Source: Histomonas meleagridis (taxonomy: Eukaryota > Parabasalia > Tritrichomonadida > Dientamoebidae). Taken from it: a stretch of DNA of 64,000 nt. Made by a program: the position numbers and the translations under genes. Shown here piece after piece: positions 49,528-58,722 of this stretch. Positions within the stretch are counted from its first letter, which is position 1. Each line of letters opens with the position of its first letter. The notes beneath the pieces were generated by a model. That model ran no database searches and was not told the DNA's origin. It worked only from the letters and a program-made list of their open reading frames with translations. The DNA lies in NCBI GenBank assembly GCA_020186115.1, contig WSYJ01000142.1:186001-250000 (forward strand), read 5' to 3'.

Positions 49528-51195
49528 TCATAGCCAATTGTCTTCATCTTCTTTCACAATATCTTCAACTAAACTATTTACTTCTTCGATTTGCTTTGTA
49601 CTTGACGTTGTCGTGTCCTTAAATTGTAAATTTGATTTCGATTTTTCTTTCTTATTATTACTTTTCACTAAAAATATAACAATTCCAACAATGATCAAAA
49701 CAAATGCAAATGATCCGCAAATAATTCCAATCAAAACATTTGTCGTAATTCCATTTGGTGAATTTTCATTGGAAGTATGAAACATTGTAAAGAAATTGGA
49801 ATAATAATTATAATAAGTCGAATAAATAACAATCGTGTAATTGTAATAAATAAATTCTGTTTCAATATATGAAAATGTTGAATTATTTATATATAATGAA
49901 AATGTTTTCGTTTTTGTTTCATAAATAGTTAACGAATGTGTAATTGATAATGTAATTGTTATTGTGTATGAAAATGATAATGAAATATCACTTTGAAGTG
50001 ATGCAGTAAATGTATTCGATTGACTAAATGAATGTGTTGGAAGTGGTTCGCATGTTCCTTCTGTGTTGTCTTTGGCAACATCTAAATTTCCAAATTTACT
50101 TCCTTTATATGTTGAATATGTGATAACACTTGTTGAAACATTATAAAATGCATTTTCACGAATTTCTGGTTCTGAATCTCCATAATAATATATACATCGA
50201 AGTTGATAACAATTCCCAAATGCTGAACCTCCAATATTTCTTATTCCATATCCAAGTATTAATAATGTTAAATTCGAACATAATGCAAATGCATAACTCC
50301 CAATTGTTGTAACTGAATTTGGAATTGTAATGTTTTTGATTGATGAACACAATGAAAATGATGAACCTCCAATCTCTGTAACATTTTCTCCAATTATAAT
50401 CGTTTCTAATTTAGAACATAAATAAAACACTGAACCTCCAATATTTGTGACTGAGTTACCAAAATTAACTGAAACAACTGAAGGCCATCCTGAAAATGCA
50501 TCACTTGGAATTGAATAAATATTTTCACTGATAATTATATATTTCGTGATATTTTGATATTGTTCAACATCAATAAAATCATTTGAATTTGTGATTGAAA
50601 GTGTTGAATTATCTTTATGAAATATTTCATAAGAATTTGTGAAAAACATAATAAAAATTAAAACATTTTTCTGTTTTTTCTTTTCATTTGTTTTCATTTT
50701 ATTAATTAAAAATTTGACCACATGAAATAAAAAATATCCCAAAATAAAAAAGTTATACATTAGAACTTGAGCAGTTTCATTGAATTTGAACATTTTCTTC
50801 ATGAAGCCATTATTCATTGAAGTTGGTAAATAAGCTTTTAATGGAAAATGATTAAACACCAAATAAAAGAATTTGAAATAATGTTTAATATATGATATAG
50901 GTAACTCTAATAAATGGGAATGATGCTGATATTCTTCTGTGATGATATTAAATGTATTTGATTCATTAGCTGTTTGCATAATAAAATTTGTGACTTTAAT
51001 GGATACACTCTCTTTGTTATGGACTGAGTGTGTTAAATATTTAAACCCTTTGGATTCTAAAGGAAGGTAAGGGAAGTGTTTGAAGGTTTGAGATATGGAT
51101 AATTGATTACTAAAAATCTTTGAACCTGAATTTTTTGGAGAGATTTGTAATAAGCAAAAGAAATGCATGGGTAAAATCAAGAAGAAAGAACACAT
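49528..51195 (-). CDS. BspA-like leucine-rich-repeat surface protein, paralogue B
   Basis: The LRR block is nearly identical to paralogue A at the DNA level (49790-50655 versus about 47182-48160). The likely start is ATG 50697, followed by a signal peptide (MKTNEKKKQKNVLIFIMFFT); the open frame extends upstream to ATG 51195 with about 166 residues containing hydrophobic helices of unclear status. After the LRR region the stalk is shorter: about 120 bp of SFSQSNT repeats found in A are missing. The membrane helix (GIICGSFAFVLIIVGIVIFL) and the cytoplasmic tail differ completely from A. This is a mosaic pair, with shared ectodomain and distinct ends. Confidence 0.8.
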   Translation of the reverse strand: MCSFFLILPMHFFCLLQISPKNSGSKIFSNQLSISQTFKHFPYLPLESKGFKYLTHSVHNKESVSIKVTNFIMQTANESNTFNIITEEYQHHSHLLELPISYIKHYFKFFYLVFNHFPLKAYLPTSMNNGFMKKMFKFNETAQVLMYNFFILGYFLFHVVKFLINKMKTNEKKKQKNVLIFIMFFTNSYEIFHKDNSTLSITNSNDFIDVEQYQNITKYIIISENIYSIPSDAFSGWPSVVSVNFGNSVTNIGGSVFYLCSKLETIIIGENVTEIGGSSFSLCSSIKNITIPNSVTTIGSYAFALCSNLTLLILGYGIRNIGGSAFGNCYQLRCIYYYGDSEPEIRENAFYNVSTSVITYSTYKGSKFGNLDVAKDNTEGTCEPLPTHSFSQSNTFTASLQSDISLSFSYTITITLSITHSLTIYETKTKTFSLYINNSTFSYIETEFIYYNYTIVIYSTYYNYYSNFFTMFHTSNENSPNGITTNVLIGIICGSFAFVLIIVGIVIFLVKSNNKKEKSKSNLQFKDTTTSSTKQIEEVNSLVEDIVKEDEDNWL

Positions 51196-51903
51196 TTGCG
51201 AGAAAAGTTGGGAAACTTGCTAATAAATCAGTCAAAAACGATACAGAGAAATTCAACCGCGCCGCCTTTTCGTCAATTCATTGGTATAACTTTCGTTGAA
51301 ACATGTTTTATTGTTTCTGCAATCGGAAGCTGTTTGCAAAGCTGAAACGTAATGTTTTTATTGAAAAGTGTCAAAAAATTCCCTCGTTTATATTGTTGAA
51401 ACACAGAAAAAAAATGATCGGAAGAAAATTCCCAATTTTAAATTGATTTTGCTTGTGATCAAGGAAAACTTTTGAAGGAAAAACTCTCAAAAAGTTCGCA
51501 TCAACACAATTAACAGATAATGTATTGAATTTTGAATGCAGTATTTCACCAAACAACCGCCCCGTTTTGAACCCAAAATCATATTAACTAAAAAAAAATC
51601 TATTTTCATTTAAAAAAATATCTCATAATATTATTTTCAAACACTTTGATTATGATTTAATTATTAAATATGAAAAGTATTTAATTCATATATTATCTTG
51701 GAGGTGATATTTTCGAGATACAAGAAATCGCATTTAATTTTAAAAAGTTATTATAATATAAACTGTTCCAAATAATTCACTCAAGTACCAAATAATAATT
51801 AAAGCGCCTCAAAGAATTTATATAAAAATAAACAATAAAATTATAATATTTTTAGTTTATTTAAATAGAAACTTCATTAAAACAATTTTATGTTACCTCA
51901 AAA
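51196..51903. other. Intergenic AT-rich region
   Basis: About 700 bp with no convincing gene; a 61-codon minus-strand frame at 51371-51556 has no coding character. It separates the BspA-like gene from the HEAT-like gene. Confidence 0.4.
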
Positions 51904-54261
51904 TCACTTTAAAATTGCGTTAAAACGATTCATTTTCTGTCTTTGATTTCTAAATGATTTTGTTATTTGTCTCTCCAATGTCTTATCTTCTCTTACGGCC
52001 TTTTTTAGTGCTCCTTTCATCTTTGCGATCAGTGCAGCGTCAAGTTCATATTCATCCAAATCCGCCTTCTTCATCATTAACATTTCGGCAAATAAAATCA
52101 AAATCTGTGCAACGAATTTCTTGAATCGTACGTCATCTAAAGCCACAACAAGTAGCTCCAAGATGTCGTCCATTCCTTCGATTTCAGGCGAAAGTGGTAA
52201 AATTTTCAAAACTAAGTCGAAAAGTTTTTCATCAATATCAATGTTAATAACTTTAATTGTATATAATTCGAGAATTAATCGAATGATTTTCGATATTATT
52301 TGTGAATTATCAAGTTCTTCTTCATCAGTGGATAATATAAGTTGTTTTAATATGGAAAATACTTTCGGTATATCAAAGATTCCTGGATTGGATTTCCCAA
52401 TCTGTGATAATATTTCGATACATGAACAAATTTCTTCAACATTTTCAGTTACATCAAATGATGTAAGAATTTCCATTATATATTTGTAAAGTTTCGTCAT
52501 AGAGTCGAATGTAATAACCCCACAATGGATACCAGCTTCAATGGGCTCAAGAACAACTGGCGTCATTTCACATCGAATTTGAGGGATAATATCGATAAGT
52601 TGTCGACATATTTCATCTGATTGAAGTGGATATTGACGAATATAAGCTGCAATAAAATAAAAAATCATGGTTTTGTCATCTTGGCATGTATATAATGGAA
52701 AGTTTCCTAAATAATTAATGTCTCCTTTCATAATAGAATTAACAAATTCTGTTGAATCAATGTTAAATTTCTTCATTAACTTTTTCATTGTGTGGAGAAT
52801 AACGTTCAACTTGGGACTAACGGTCGCTTTGCGAGCAAGTTTTTCAAGCTTCTCAAAAATAACGGTCGCTGTTTGACCGTTAAGTTGGTCAATTAATGCA
52901 ATGATAACAGAACAAACATAAAATAGTTCATTGCCAACAATCGTGTCAAGCGTTTTAAGGGCAAATGATGTAACTTTTGACGTCATTTCTGGCCAGGAAC
53001 CACTTTGGATAATTGTTGCTATTGATTCTGCTCTTTCCATTCTTTGTTTTGTTGTACCAGTTTCTTCATCTTCAAGTGAATCTGTTAGTGTTGGTAAGTT
53101 GGCAATGATCTGATTAAGAGTTGTCTCAGGAAATAGTTTTGATACAGCAAGGAAAAAGTTGGTGATTTCAGTATAACAACGCTTTTCCGTCTTAAGTAAC
53201 TCAAGGGCAATACCAAATGCTTCTTCATAGATGTCTTCAACATAAATTTTGTTGATTGCCGCAATTTGGGATAATAACTCAAGACACCTTCCCTTGATGA
53301 AATCAGAGTTTCCATCGAACGAGGACTCGATAAAATTGTAAATTGCTTGAACAACATTAATTTTTGGATTTTGGTAATCATCTAAGAATCTCTGAAGAAG
53401 CTTGAAGAAAAGTGGATATTTTGACTCAGGATACTTTGGAAACTGTCCGATTACAAATGCAACTTCTTGTTTGTCGTCGAAAACTCCGCATTCGATCAGT
53501 CTTCGCATTGCTTTATGTGCACGAAAACATATTACTTCGTTTTGATCGAGAAAATGAGATGAGAGAAGAGTGAACATATCACTTGGAATGACGCGCTTGT
53601 TTCCGGATATCTGTGGTGCAATATAACGGAGAGTGACTAATGATGAAATTTGTTGATTTGTGTCACCTTGAATAAATTTGTGGATGGTTTGGACAAGCTC
53701 TGTAAGGAGGTCTTCGTTATCATCAATTAGGTCAGATAAAATGGGTGCATAAGTCAATAAAAATGATTCTGACTGATTTTCTAATAAAGAATTTTCAAGA
53801 ATTTCCAACACCTGAGGATTGAGAGATGATGTGTCAATTGTTTCAACAATATTTAAAATATTTTCTGGAACATCTGATGTGTTATTTAGTTGGATTTTAA
53901 TCAGATTGGAAATTGCATCAAAAATTGGTTTGACTGTAGGATTTGGCAAAAATTGGAGAATATTTACAATTGGAACCAATAAACTTAATCTTTTTTGGAA
54001 ATCAAATTCTGGATCGAATAATTGCAATAATGATTCCTTTATTATTGGTGTTTCATCTACTTTGTAATTGCTATTAAGTATGAATTGTTGGATAAGAGAA
54101 TTTAGAACAGGAAGATGGACAGTATCATTTTGTGCTATTGTAAATATTGATGTCCACACATTTTGTGGATCAAGATTATTGTCTTCAATTTTATTGCAAT
54201 ATTTAGATAGTTCTGAGAACAGCTTTTCTCTTTCCATTCCGTTTTGGTTGATTTGTTTCAT
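51904..54261 (-). CDS. HEAT/ARM-like alpha-helical repeat protein
   Basis: The first ATG is at 54261 (MKQINQNGMEREKLF), giving 785 residues; the frame reaches 54300 only from a TTG. The protein is almost wholly helical with paired amphipathic helices of about 40 residues, for example ILNIVETIDTSSLNPQVLEI, SLVTLRYIAPQIS and VICFRAHKAMRRLIECGVF, typical of HEAT/ARM solenoids such as importin-beta-like or cohesin-loader-type proteins. I do not recognise a specific family. The C-terminus is basic (KAVREDKTLERQITKSFRNQ). It faces the ankyrin gene at 54396 with a 134-bp divergent spacer. Confidence 0.6.
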   Translation of the reverse strand: MKQINQNGMEREKLFSELSKYCNKIEDNNLDPQNVWTSIFTIAQNDTVHLPVLNSLIQQFILNSNYKVDETPIIKESLLQLFDPEFDFQKRLSLLVPIVNILQFLPNPTVKPIFDAISNLIKIQLNNTSDVPENILNIVETIDTSSLNPQVLEILENSLLENQSESFLLTYAPILSDLIDDNEDLLTELVQTIHKFIQGDTNQQISSLVTLRYIAPQISGNKRVIPSDMFTLLSSHFLDQNEVICFRAHKAMRRLIECGVFDDKQEVAFVIGQFPKYPESKYPLFFKLLQRFLDDYQNPKINVVQAIYNFIESSFDGNSDFIKGRCLELLSQIAAINKIYVEDIYEEAFGIALELLKTEKRCYTEITNFFLAVSKLFPETTLNQIIANLPTLTDSLEDEETGTTKQRMERAESIATIIQSGSWPEMTSKVTSFALKTLDTIVGNELFYVCSVIIALIDQLNGQTATVIFEKLEKLARKATVSPKLNVILHTMKKLMKKFNIDSTEFVNSIMKGDINYLGNFPLYTCQDDKTMIFYFIAAYIRQYPLQSDEICRQLIDIIPQIRCEMTPVVLEPIEAGIHCGVITFDSMTKLYKYIMEILTSFDVTENVEEICSCIEILSQIGKSNPGIFDIPKVFSILKQLILSTDEEELDNSQIISKIIRLILELYTIKVINIDIDEKLFDLVLKILPLSPEIEGMDDILELLVVALDDVRFKKFVAQILILFAEMLMMKKADLDEYELDAALIAKMKGALKKAVREDKTLERQITKSFRNQRQKMNRFNAILK

Positions 54262-54395
54262 CTGACCTTGCGGTTTTGTTTTCAAATTCCACTCAACCAA
54301 AATCCAATAGACCGTTTAAATGAGGCCGTTTGGCGTGCGAACCACTTTTATAATACTTTACTTAAGAGAAATTTTAAATATTTTTTTATTTGTTT
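54262..54395. promoter_or_regulatory. Divergent intergenic spacer of two host genes
   Basis: 134 bp separate the ATGs of the minus-strand HEAT-like gene and the plus-strand ankyrin gene; both promoters must lie here. No motif that I can name with confidence. Confidence 0.4.
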
Positions 54396-55604
54396 ATGGA
54401 AGAAAAGCCTATCACAAACTTAAAGGATAAGCTTCAATTTATTTATCATGTTATTTTCTCCTTGAATGAGAAAAATATTTCACAATCTGCTCGCTTGATT
54501 ATTGATGAATTTGATAGTAATCTTCCATACTCTATTAATTTAATTGTTAGTCAAATGATATATTCAGTATATATTATAAAAATAAATGATGTTGATATAT
54601 ATTTTTGTTTAATGAAGGAAATTGAAACTTATGAAAAAACAAATAAAATGAACTCCAAAATATTTGAAGTTTTTGCTAATTTTGTTCTTCATGTTGACTC
54701 TTATGAATCATACTTCTTTCTTTTTAATATGGTTAAGAATAATTTTCTTGATACGAAACTTATTCGAAATAAAATGAAACCATATTTTGCGTGTTATATT
54801 CCAGAAGAAGAAATTAAACAATGTAATTATAAACGATTTTTTATGAAACAATTAAAAGATAATTATGAAAGACTTTCAACAAACAATTGGGAATTACATA
54901 AACAATTAATTAACGAAGGAGTTAATCCAAATAAAATCGCAAAAATAATTCGAAATGATGAAATCGAAAAACTTCAAGAAATATCATCGGAAACAAATTT
55001 CGATTTTAATCAAACAATTGAACCATCGCTTTATGAAAGATGTTCTTTTATTAACAAAGAAAATGTTTCATTAATTGATTATGCAGCATTTTTTTCTGCA
55101 ATTAAATGCTTTAAATATTTACTTATGAATGATGCAAATGTAACAAACACAGGTAAATATGCAGTTGCAGGTGGAAATCTTGAAATCATTTATTTATGTG
55201 AACAGAATAATTCATTTTTTTATAAAGCATATGAAACAGCAATTATTTTTCATCGAAATGATATTTTTTATTACCTTTATGAAAACGAAATTGTTAAATC
55301 ACAAATTAATGATTTGGAAGATTTAGGAAATATATGTATTTTATATCATAATTATGAAATTCTTTCATATTTGGAAAAAGAAGGAATGACATTTTATAAA
55401 TCACTTAAAATCGCATCAATTAAAGAAGGTAATATATTTCTTTTACAATATTTTCTCGAAAAAAATCCAAGTAAAATAAATTTAATGGAAATCAAATCAT
55501 TTTCTGGTAATAAAGAACTTTTTCATTTCCTTAATGATAATAAATATATTGATTGCAATGGAATTTTACAAATATTTTCAAAATTTATTAAAATAATTTA
55601 TTGA
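54396..55604 (+). CDS. Ankyrin/DUF3447-type protein, N-terminal part
   Basis: Starts with ATG 54396 (MEEKPITNLKDKLQFIYHVI); 402 residues. It shares the family block IIRNDEIEKLQEISSETNFD, LIDYAAFFSAIKCFKYLL and NTGKYAVAGGNLEIIYLCEQ with the gene at 2720-3976. The C-terminus has two degenerate ankyrin units (KSLKIASIKEGNIFLLQYFL; KSFSGNKELFHFL) and then stops at 55604. The ankyrin array continues immediately downstream at 55640-56540 in interrupted form, as in the other locus. Probable interaction scaffold. Confidence 0.78.
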   Translation: MEEKPITNLKDKLQFIYHVIFSLNEKNISQSARLIIDEFDSNLPYSINLIVSQMIYSVYIIKINDVDIYFCLMKEIETYEKTNKMNSKIFEVFANFVLHVDSYESYFFLFNMVKNNFLDTKLIRNKMKPYFACYIPEEEIKQCNYKRFFMKQLKDNYERLSTNNWELHKQLINEGVNPNKIAKIIRNDEIEKLQEISSETNFDFNQTIEPSLYERCSFINKENVSLIDYAAFFSAIKCFKYLLMNDANVTNTGKYAVAGGNLEIIYLCEQNNSFFYKAYETAIIFHRNDIFYYLYENEIVKSQINDLEDLGNICILYHNYEILSYLEKEGMTFYKSLKIASIKEGNIFLLQYFLEKNPSKINLMEIKSFSGNKELFHFLNDNKYIDCNGILQIFSKFIKIIY

Positions 55605-56540
55605 TATTTTTTAATATTTGGAATTTATTAAAGCCTTTTCAAAAAGCATTTTTGAATGCATCTTTAGATGGTTATACTGATATAATTAATATCCTTCTAG
55701 ATGAAAAAGATATTGATATTAATACGAAAGATATTTTTTTATTTAAATTATTTATATTTTAATAAATCATTTGGAAATTATATAATTTATTTTGGACAGC
55801 ACTTATCTGTGCATCACATAATGGTTCCATAGAAATTGTTAAATTACTTCTTGAACAAAAAGAAATTGATATTAATAGTGAAACTTTTGATTTTTTTTTA
55901 TTTGATATTCATTATATTAATGTGATGGTTCAAAATAAAATTTGGAGGTTAAATAAAATATTTGAAACTGCACTTATTTTGGCATCTGAAAATGGTCATA
56001 CAGAAATCGTTAAATTACTTCTAGAAAAAGAAGGAATTGATGTTAATGCTCAAGATATTTATTTGTTTTTTATAGAATTTATTTTAATAATTATATATTT
56101 CAAAACAATATTTGGAAATAATACAAATTATTTCGAAACGCACTAATTAGTGCATCTCAAAAAGGTAATATAGAAATCGTTAAATTACTTCTTGCACAAA
56201 AAGGGATCGATATTAATGTCAAAAAAATTTATTTGTTTTGTTTGATATTTCATGATAATGTTTGGAAATAATTTAAATTATTTGAAACACCACTTATGAT
56301 TGCATCTTTTTTTGGGAATACAGAAATTGTTAAATTACTTCTTGAACAAGATGGAATTGATGTTAATTCTAAAGATATCTCAATATAATATATTTTATTT
56401 ATCTAAATAATTTTCTGTTTGAAAACATTATTAGGAAATTATACAAAACATTTAGAACAGCAGCCATTAATGCATATGAAAGAGGATATAATGATATAGT
56501 ACAAATACTTCTTGAATACAGTAAAAATCAAATCCAAACC
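55605..56540 (+). repeat. Ankyrin array: six open units with stop-containing spacers
   Basis: Six ankyrin units, for example FLNASLDGYTDIINILLDEK, TALICASHNGSIEIVKLLLE and TPLMIASFFGNTEIVKLLLE, are separated by AT-rich spacers. Unit-to-unit distances are 153, 171, 170, 150 and 170 bp, so the spacers (51-72 bp) vary in phase, and they contain stops. The last unit (TAAINAYERGYNDIVQILLE) ends at a clean stop near 56540 without another spacer. No unit has an internal stop. The arrangement mirrors 167-2719 on the opposite strand. Confidence 0.75.
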
Positions 56541-56610
56541 TGACAACAATAAATATATCATGTTGATATGCATAAAGCAAATTTTCAATTATCACATTTA
56601 TAAATTTTAT

Positions 56611-58251
56611 TCACTTATTATTTTGTTGTATTGACTCAACATTTCTTCCAGTATCTGCAGGTTGCACAACAAGATGTCTATCGTACAAATGCACATCTCC
56701 TAAATTCTCTAAAGCAGCCGTAGCTTCTTGTCTAGTATTAAAATCTAAGAAAACAAAACCTCTGTGACCAGAGCCATCTGCTTTCTTTGGCATTCTAATA
56801 GCTTTTACTCTTGCATATGTATTTACAATATCATATAATTCTCTTTTTGTAGCTTTAAATGGAACATTTTTCATAATCAATGTGGTTGTCTTTAACTGTT
56901 TTAGTGTTTCTTTTTTCTTATGTTTATATTCTTTATTACCATCATCAACAACTGGCTCATTACCAGGCGCTGGTGCCCATTGTAAGTACATTGGTTGGTC
57001 ATGGATTTTTCGGAAACTTAGTGCTTGAAATGCTTTTTTCGCATCTTCTGGTCGAGCATATTCTACAAGTGCTGTTGCATGAGTTGGTGGAAATATAAAT
57101 CGAGTCAAAGAGCCATATGATGCAAACAAATTTCGGATTTCTTCTTCTGTTGTTTGGTATTTTAAGTTTTTGACAATGATAAGAGTTTTACTTCTTCGAG
57201 TTGGGGCACCCGAATTATCAAAAAGTGATAAGTCGATACCAGAGGCCTCAAAAAGTTGCTTGGTTTCTTTGACGAGCTGTGCTTCTGCCAATGTAAGTCT
57301 TGATGCAATGTCATCAGATTCTGGATTTAATAACTCTGCTTTAGTGAAGCCTAACATATGAGAAGCAGCTTCAGCTACAGTATCCTTATTAAGAAATAAG
57401 GCATTCCAAGATTGTGGTTTCTCAACTTTAAGAAGACGCTTTTTTCTTTCTTGAAATGTTTCATCATCATCTGGAAGATGGTCTGCTTTGTCGTCTTTGG
57501 CTGGCTCAGCTGGTTCAAGCTTAAGATGTCGACCTTGAAAAATAATTGAATCTTGAAGCGCAGAAATAACGGAATCTGTTGATGCAAAAGTAACAAATCC
57601 ATAACCTCTGCCTCGGTTAACTTGTCTGTCGATTGGTATGACAACATCAGTTACTTGACCATATTTTGAAAAGAATTCTTCAACTTCATCCTCGTTTGTA
57701 TCGTACGGAAGGTTTATAACATGTATCCTATTTGTGATTGGTTGTTCTTTTTCATTATTTTCATTGTCTTCTTCTTCTGTATTTTTTTCTTTTTCTTTTT
57801 CTTCTTCGAGTTTCTTAGCTCTTTGAAGTACTTCTGTTACTCCTTCATTCCAAGACATGTTTGCTCTTTTGGTTGCAATGAATTCTAAATATTCTGGATC
57901 ATTTGCATAAGATGGTTGTTTTATTTCTTCTTTTTGTGTATTATCACCTTCATCTGTTTGTTTGTGACTTCGTCTTGCGTAACATTCTTCTAAAGATAGA
58001 TCACCGATTGGTTTAGCAAATTCTACTGTAATTTTTGATGTATCAATATATGTTTGATTCATATAATTCTTTGCATCTTCAGCATTCTTAGGATCTTTAA
58101 ATCCAATAAAAGCAAACCCACGTGATTTTCCACGATTATCAGTTCTAATTTTACAATCTGTTATTTCACCGAAAGATTCAAATTTTTTTCTCAAACCTTC
58201 ATTATTGATATATTTTGGAATTCCTTTAACAATTAGTCTCGTTGAAGTCAT
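56611..58251 (-). CDS. Mrd1/RBM19-like RNA-binding protein with four RRMs
   Basis: A 546-residue protein from ATG 58251. RRM1 begins at residue 5 (RLIVKGIPKYI, RNP1 GKSRGFAFIGF) and is followed by YIDTSKITVEFAKPIGD, a hallmark of Mrd1/RBM19. RRM2 at about 171-250 (IHVINLPYDTNEDEVEEFF; GRGYGFVTF), RRM3 at about 352-425 (TLIIVKNLKYQTTEEEIRNL), and RRM4 at about 455-535 (TLIMKNVPFKATKRELYDI; GHRGFVFLDF). Between RRM2 and RRM3 is the conserved PQSWNALFLNKDTVAEA segment. The family binds pre-rRNA and U3 snoRNA in the nucleolus to allow 18S processing. Five or six RRMs are usual, so this is a reduced version. Confidence 0.88.
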   Translation of the reverse strand: MTSTRLIVKGIPKYINNEGLRKKFESFGEITDCKIRTDNRGKSRGFAFIGFKDPKNAEDAKNYMNQTYIDTSKITVEFAKPIGDLSLEECYARRSHKQTDEGDNTQKEEIKQPSYANDPEYLEFIATKRANMSWNEGVTEVLQRAKKLEEEKEKEKNTEEEDNENNEKEQPITNRIHVINLPYDTNEDEVEEFFSKYGQVTDVVIPIDRQVNRGRGYGFVTFASTDSVISALQDSIIFQGRHLKLEPAEPAKDDKADHLPDDDETFQERKKRLLKVEKPQSWNALFLNKDTVAEAASHMLGFTKAELLNPESDDIASRLTLAEAQLVKETKQLFEASGIDLSLFDNSGAPTRRSKTLIIVKNLKYQTTEEEIRNLFASYGSLTRFIFPPTHATALVEYARPEDAKKAFQALSFRKIHDQPMYLQWAPAPGNEPVVDDGNKEYKHKKKETLKQLKTTTLIMKNVPFKATKRELYDIVNTYARVKAIRMPKKADGSGHRGFVFLDFNTRQEATAALENLGDVHLYDRHLVVQPADTGRNVESIQQNNK

Positions 58252-58722
58252 TCCAATTCTAATAAACCCGAAACGACCTTAGATTTCTAATTGAGAAACT
58301 TTGTTTAATATAACTTTCCAATCGTTTTCACATTGAAACCAAGATTTGAATACTTTATACTTTCTCACAATATGGAAAAGTGAATAGCATAAGAATACTA
58401 TATAGTACAATATGAAAATGAGTTTTTTTTTAAATTAATATGATAATGTAAATCACGGTTTTAGTTATTCACAGAGATTGTGCATTCTTTTTATTCCTAA
58501 ACTTTAACAAAATATTTTTTCAATGTATTCAAAATATCTTTTGCTTTATCATAAATCTCCATTATAAGAATTGCAATAAGCTTTATGATTCGTAAGTCAT
58601 GCAATAATAACATTATGAAAATTTTCAAATTCAGATATTTAATTCATACAGTTCGCTCACAGCTTCACATGTTTTACTTTGTTTCAATGAAAAAAAATCA
58701 ATTTTTTTTGTTTTTTACTGAA
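58252..58722. other. Intergenic AT-rich spacer
   Basis: About 470 bp between the ends of two minus-strand genes, with no supported gene. Probable promoter of the Mrd1-like gene on its left. Confidence 0.4.
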
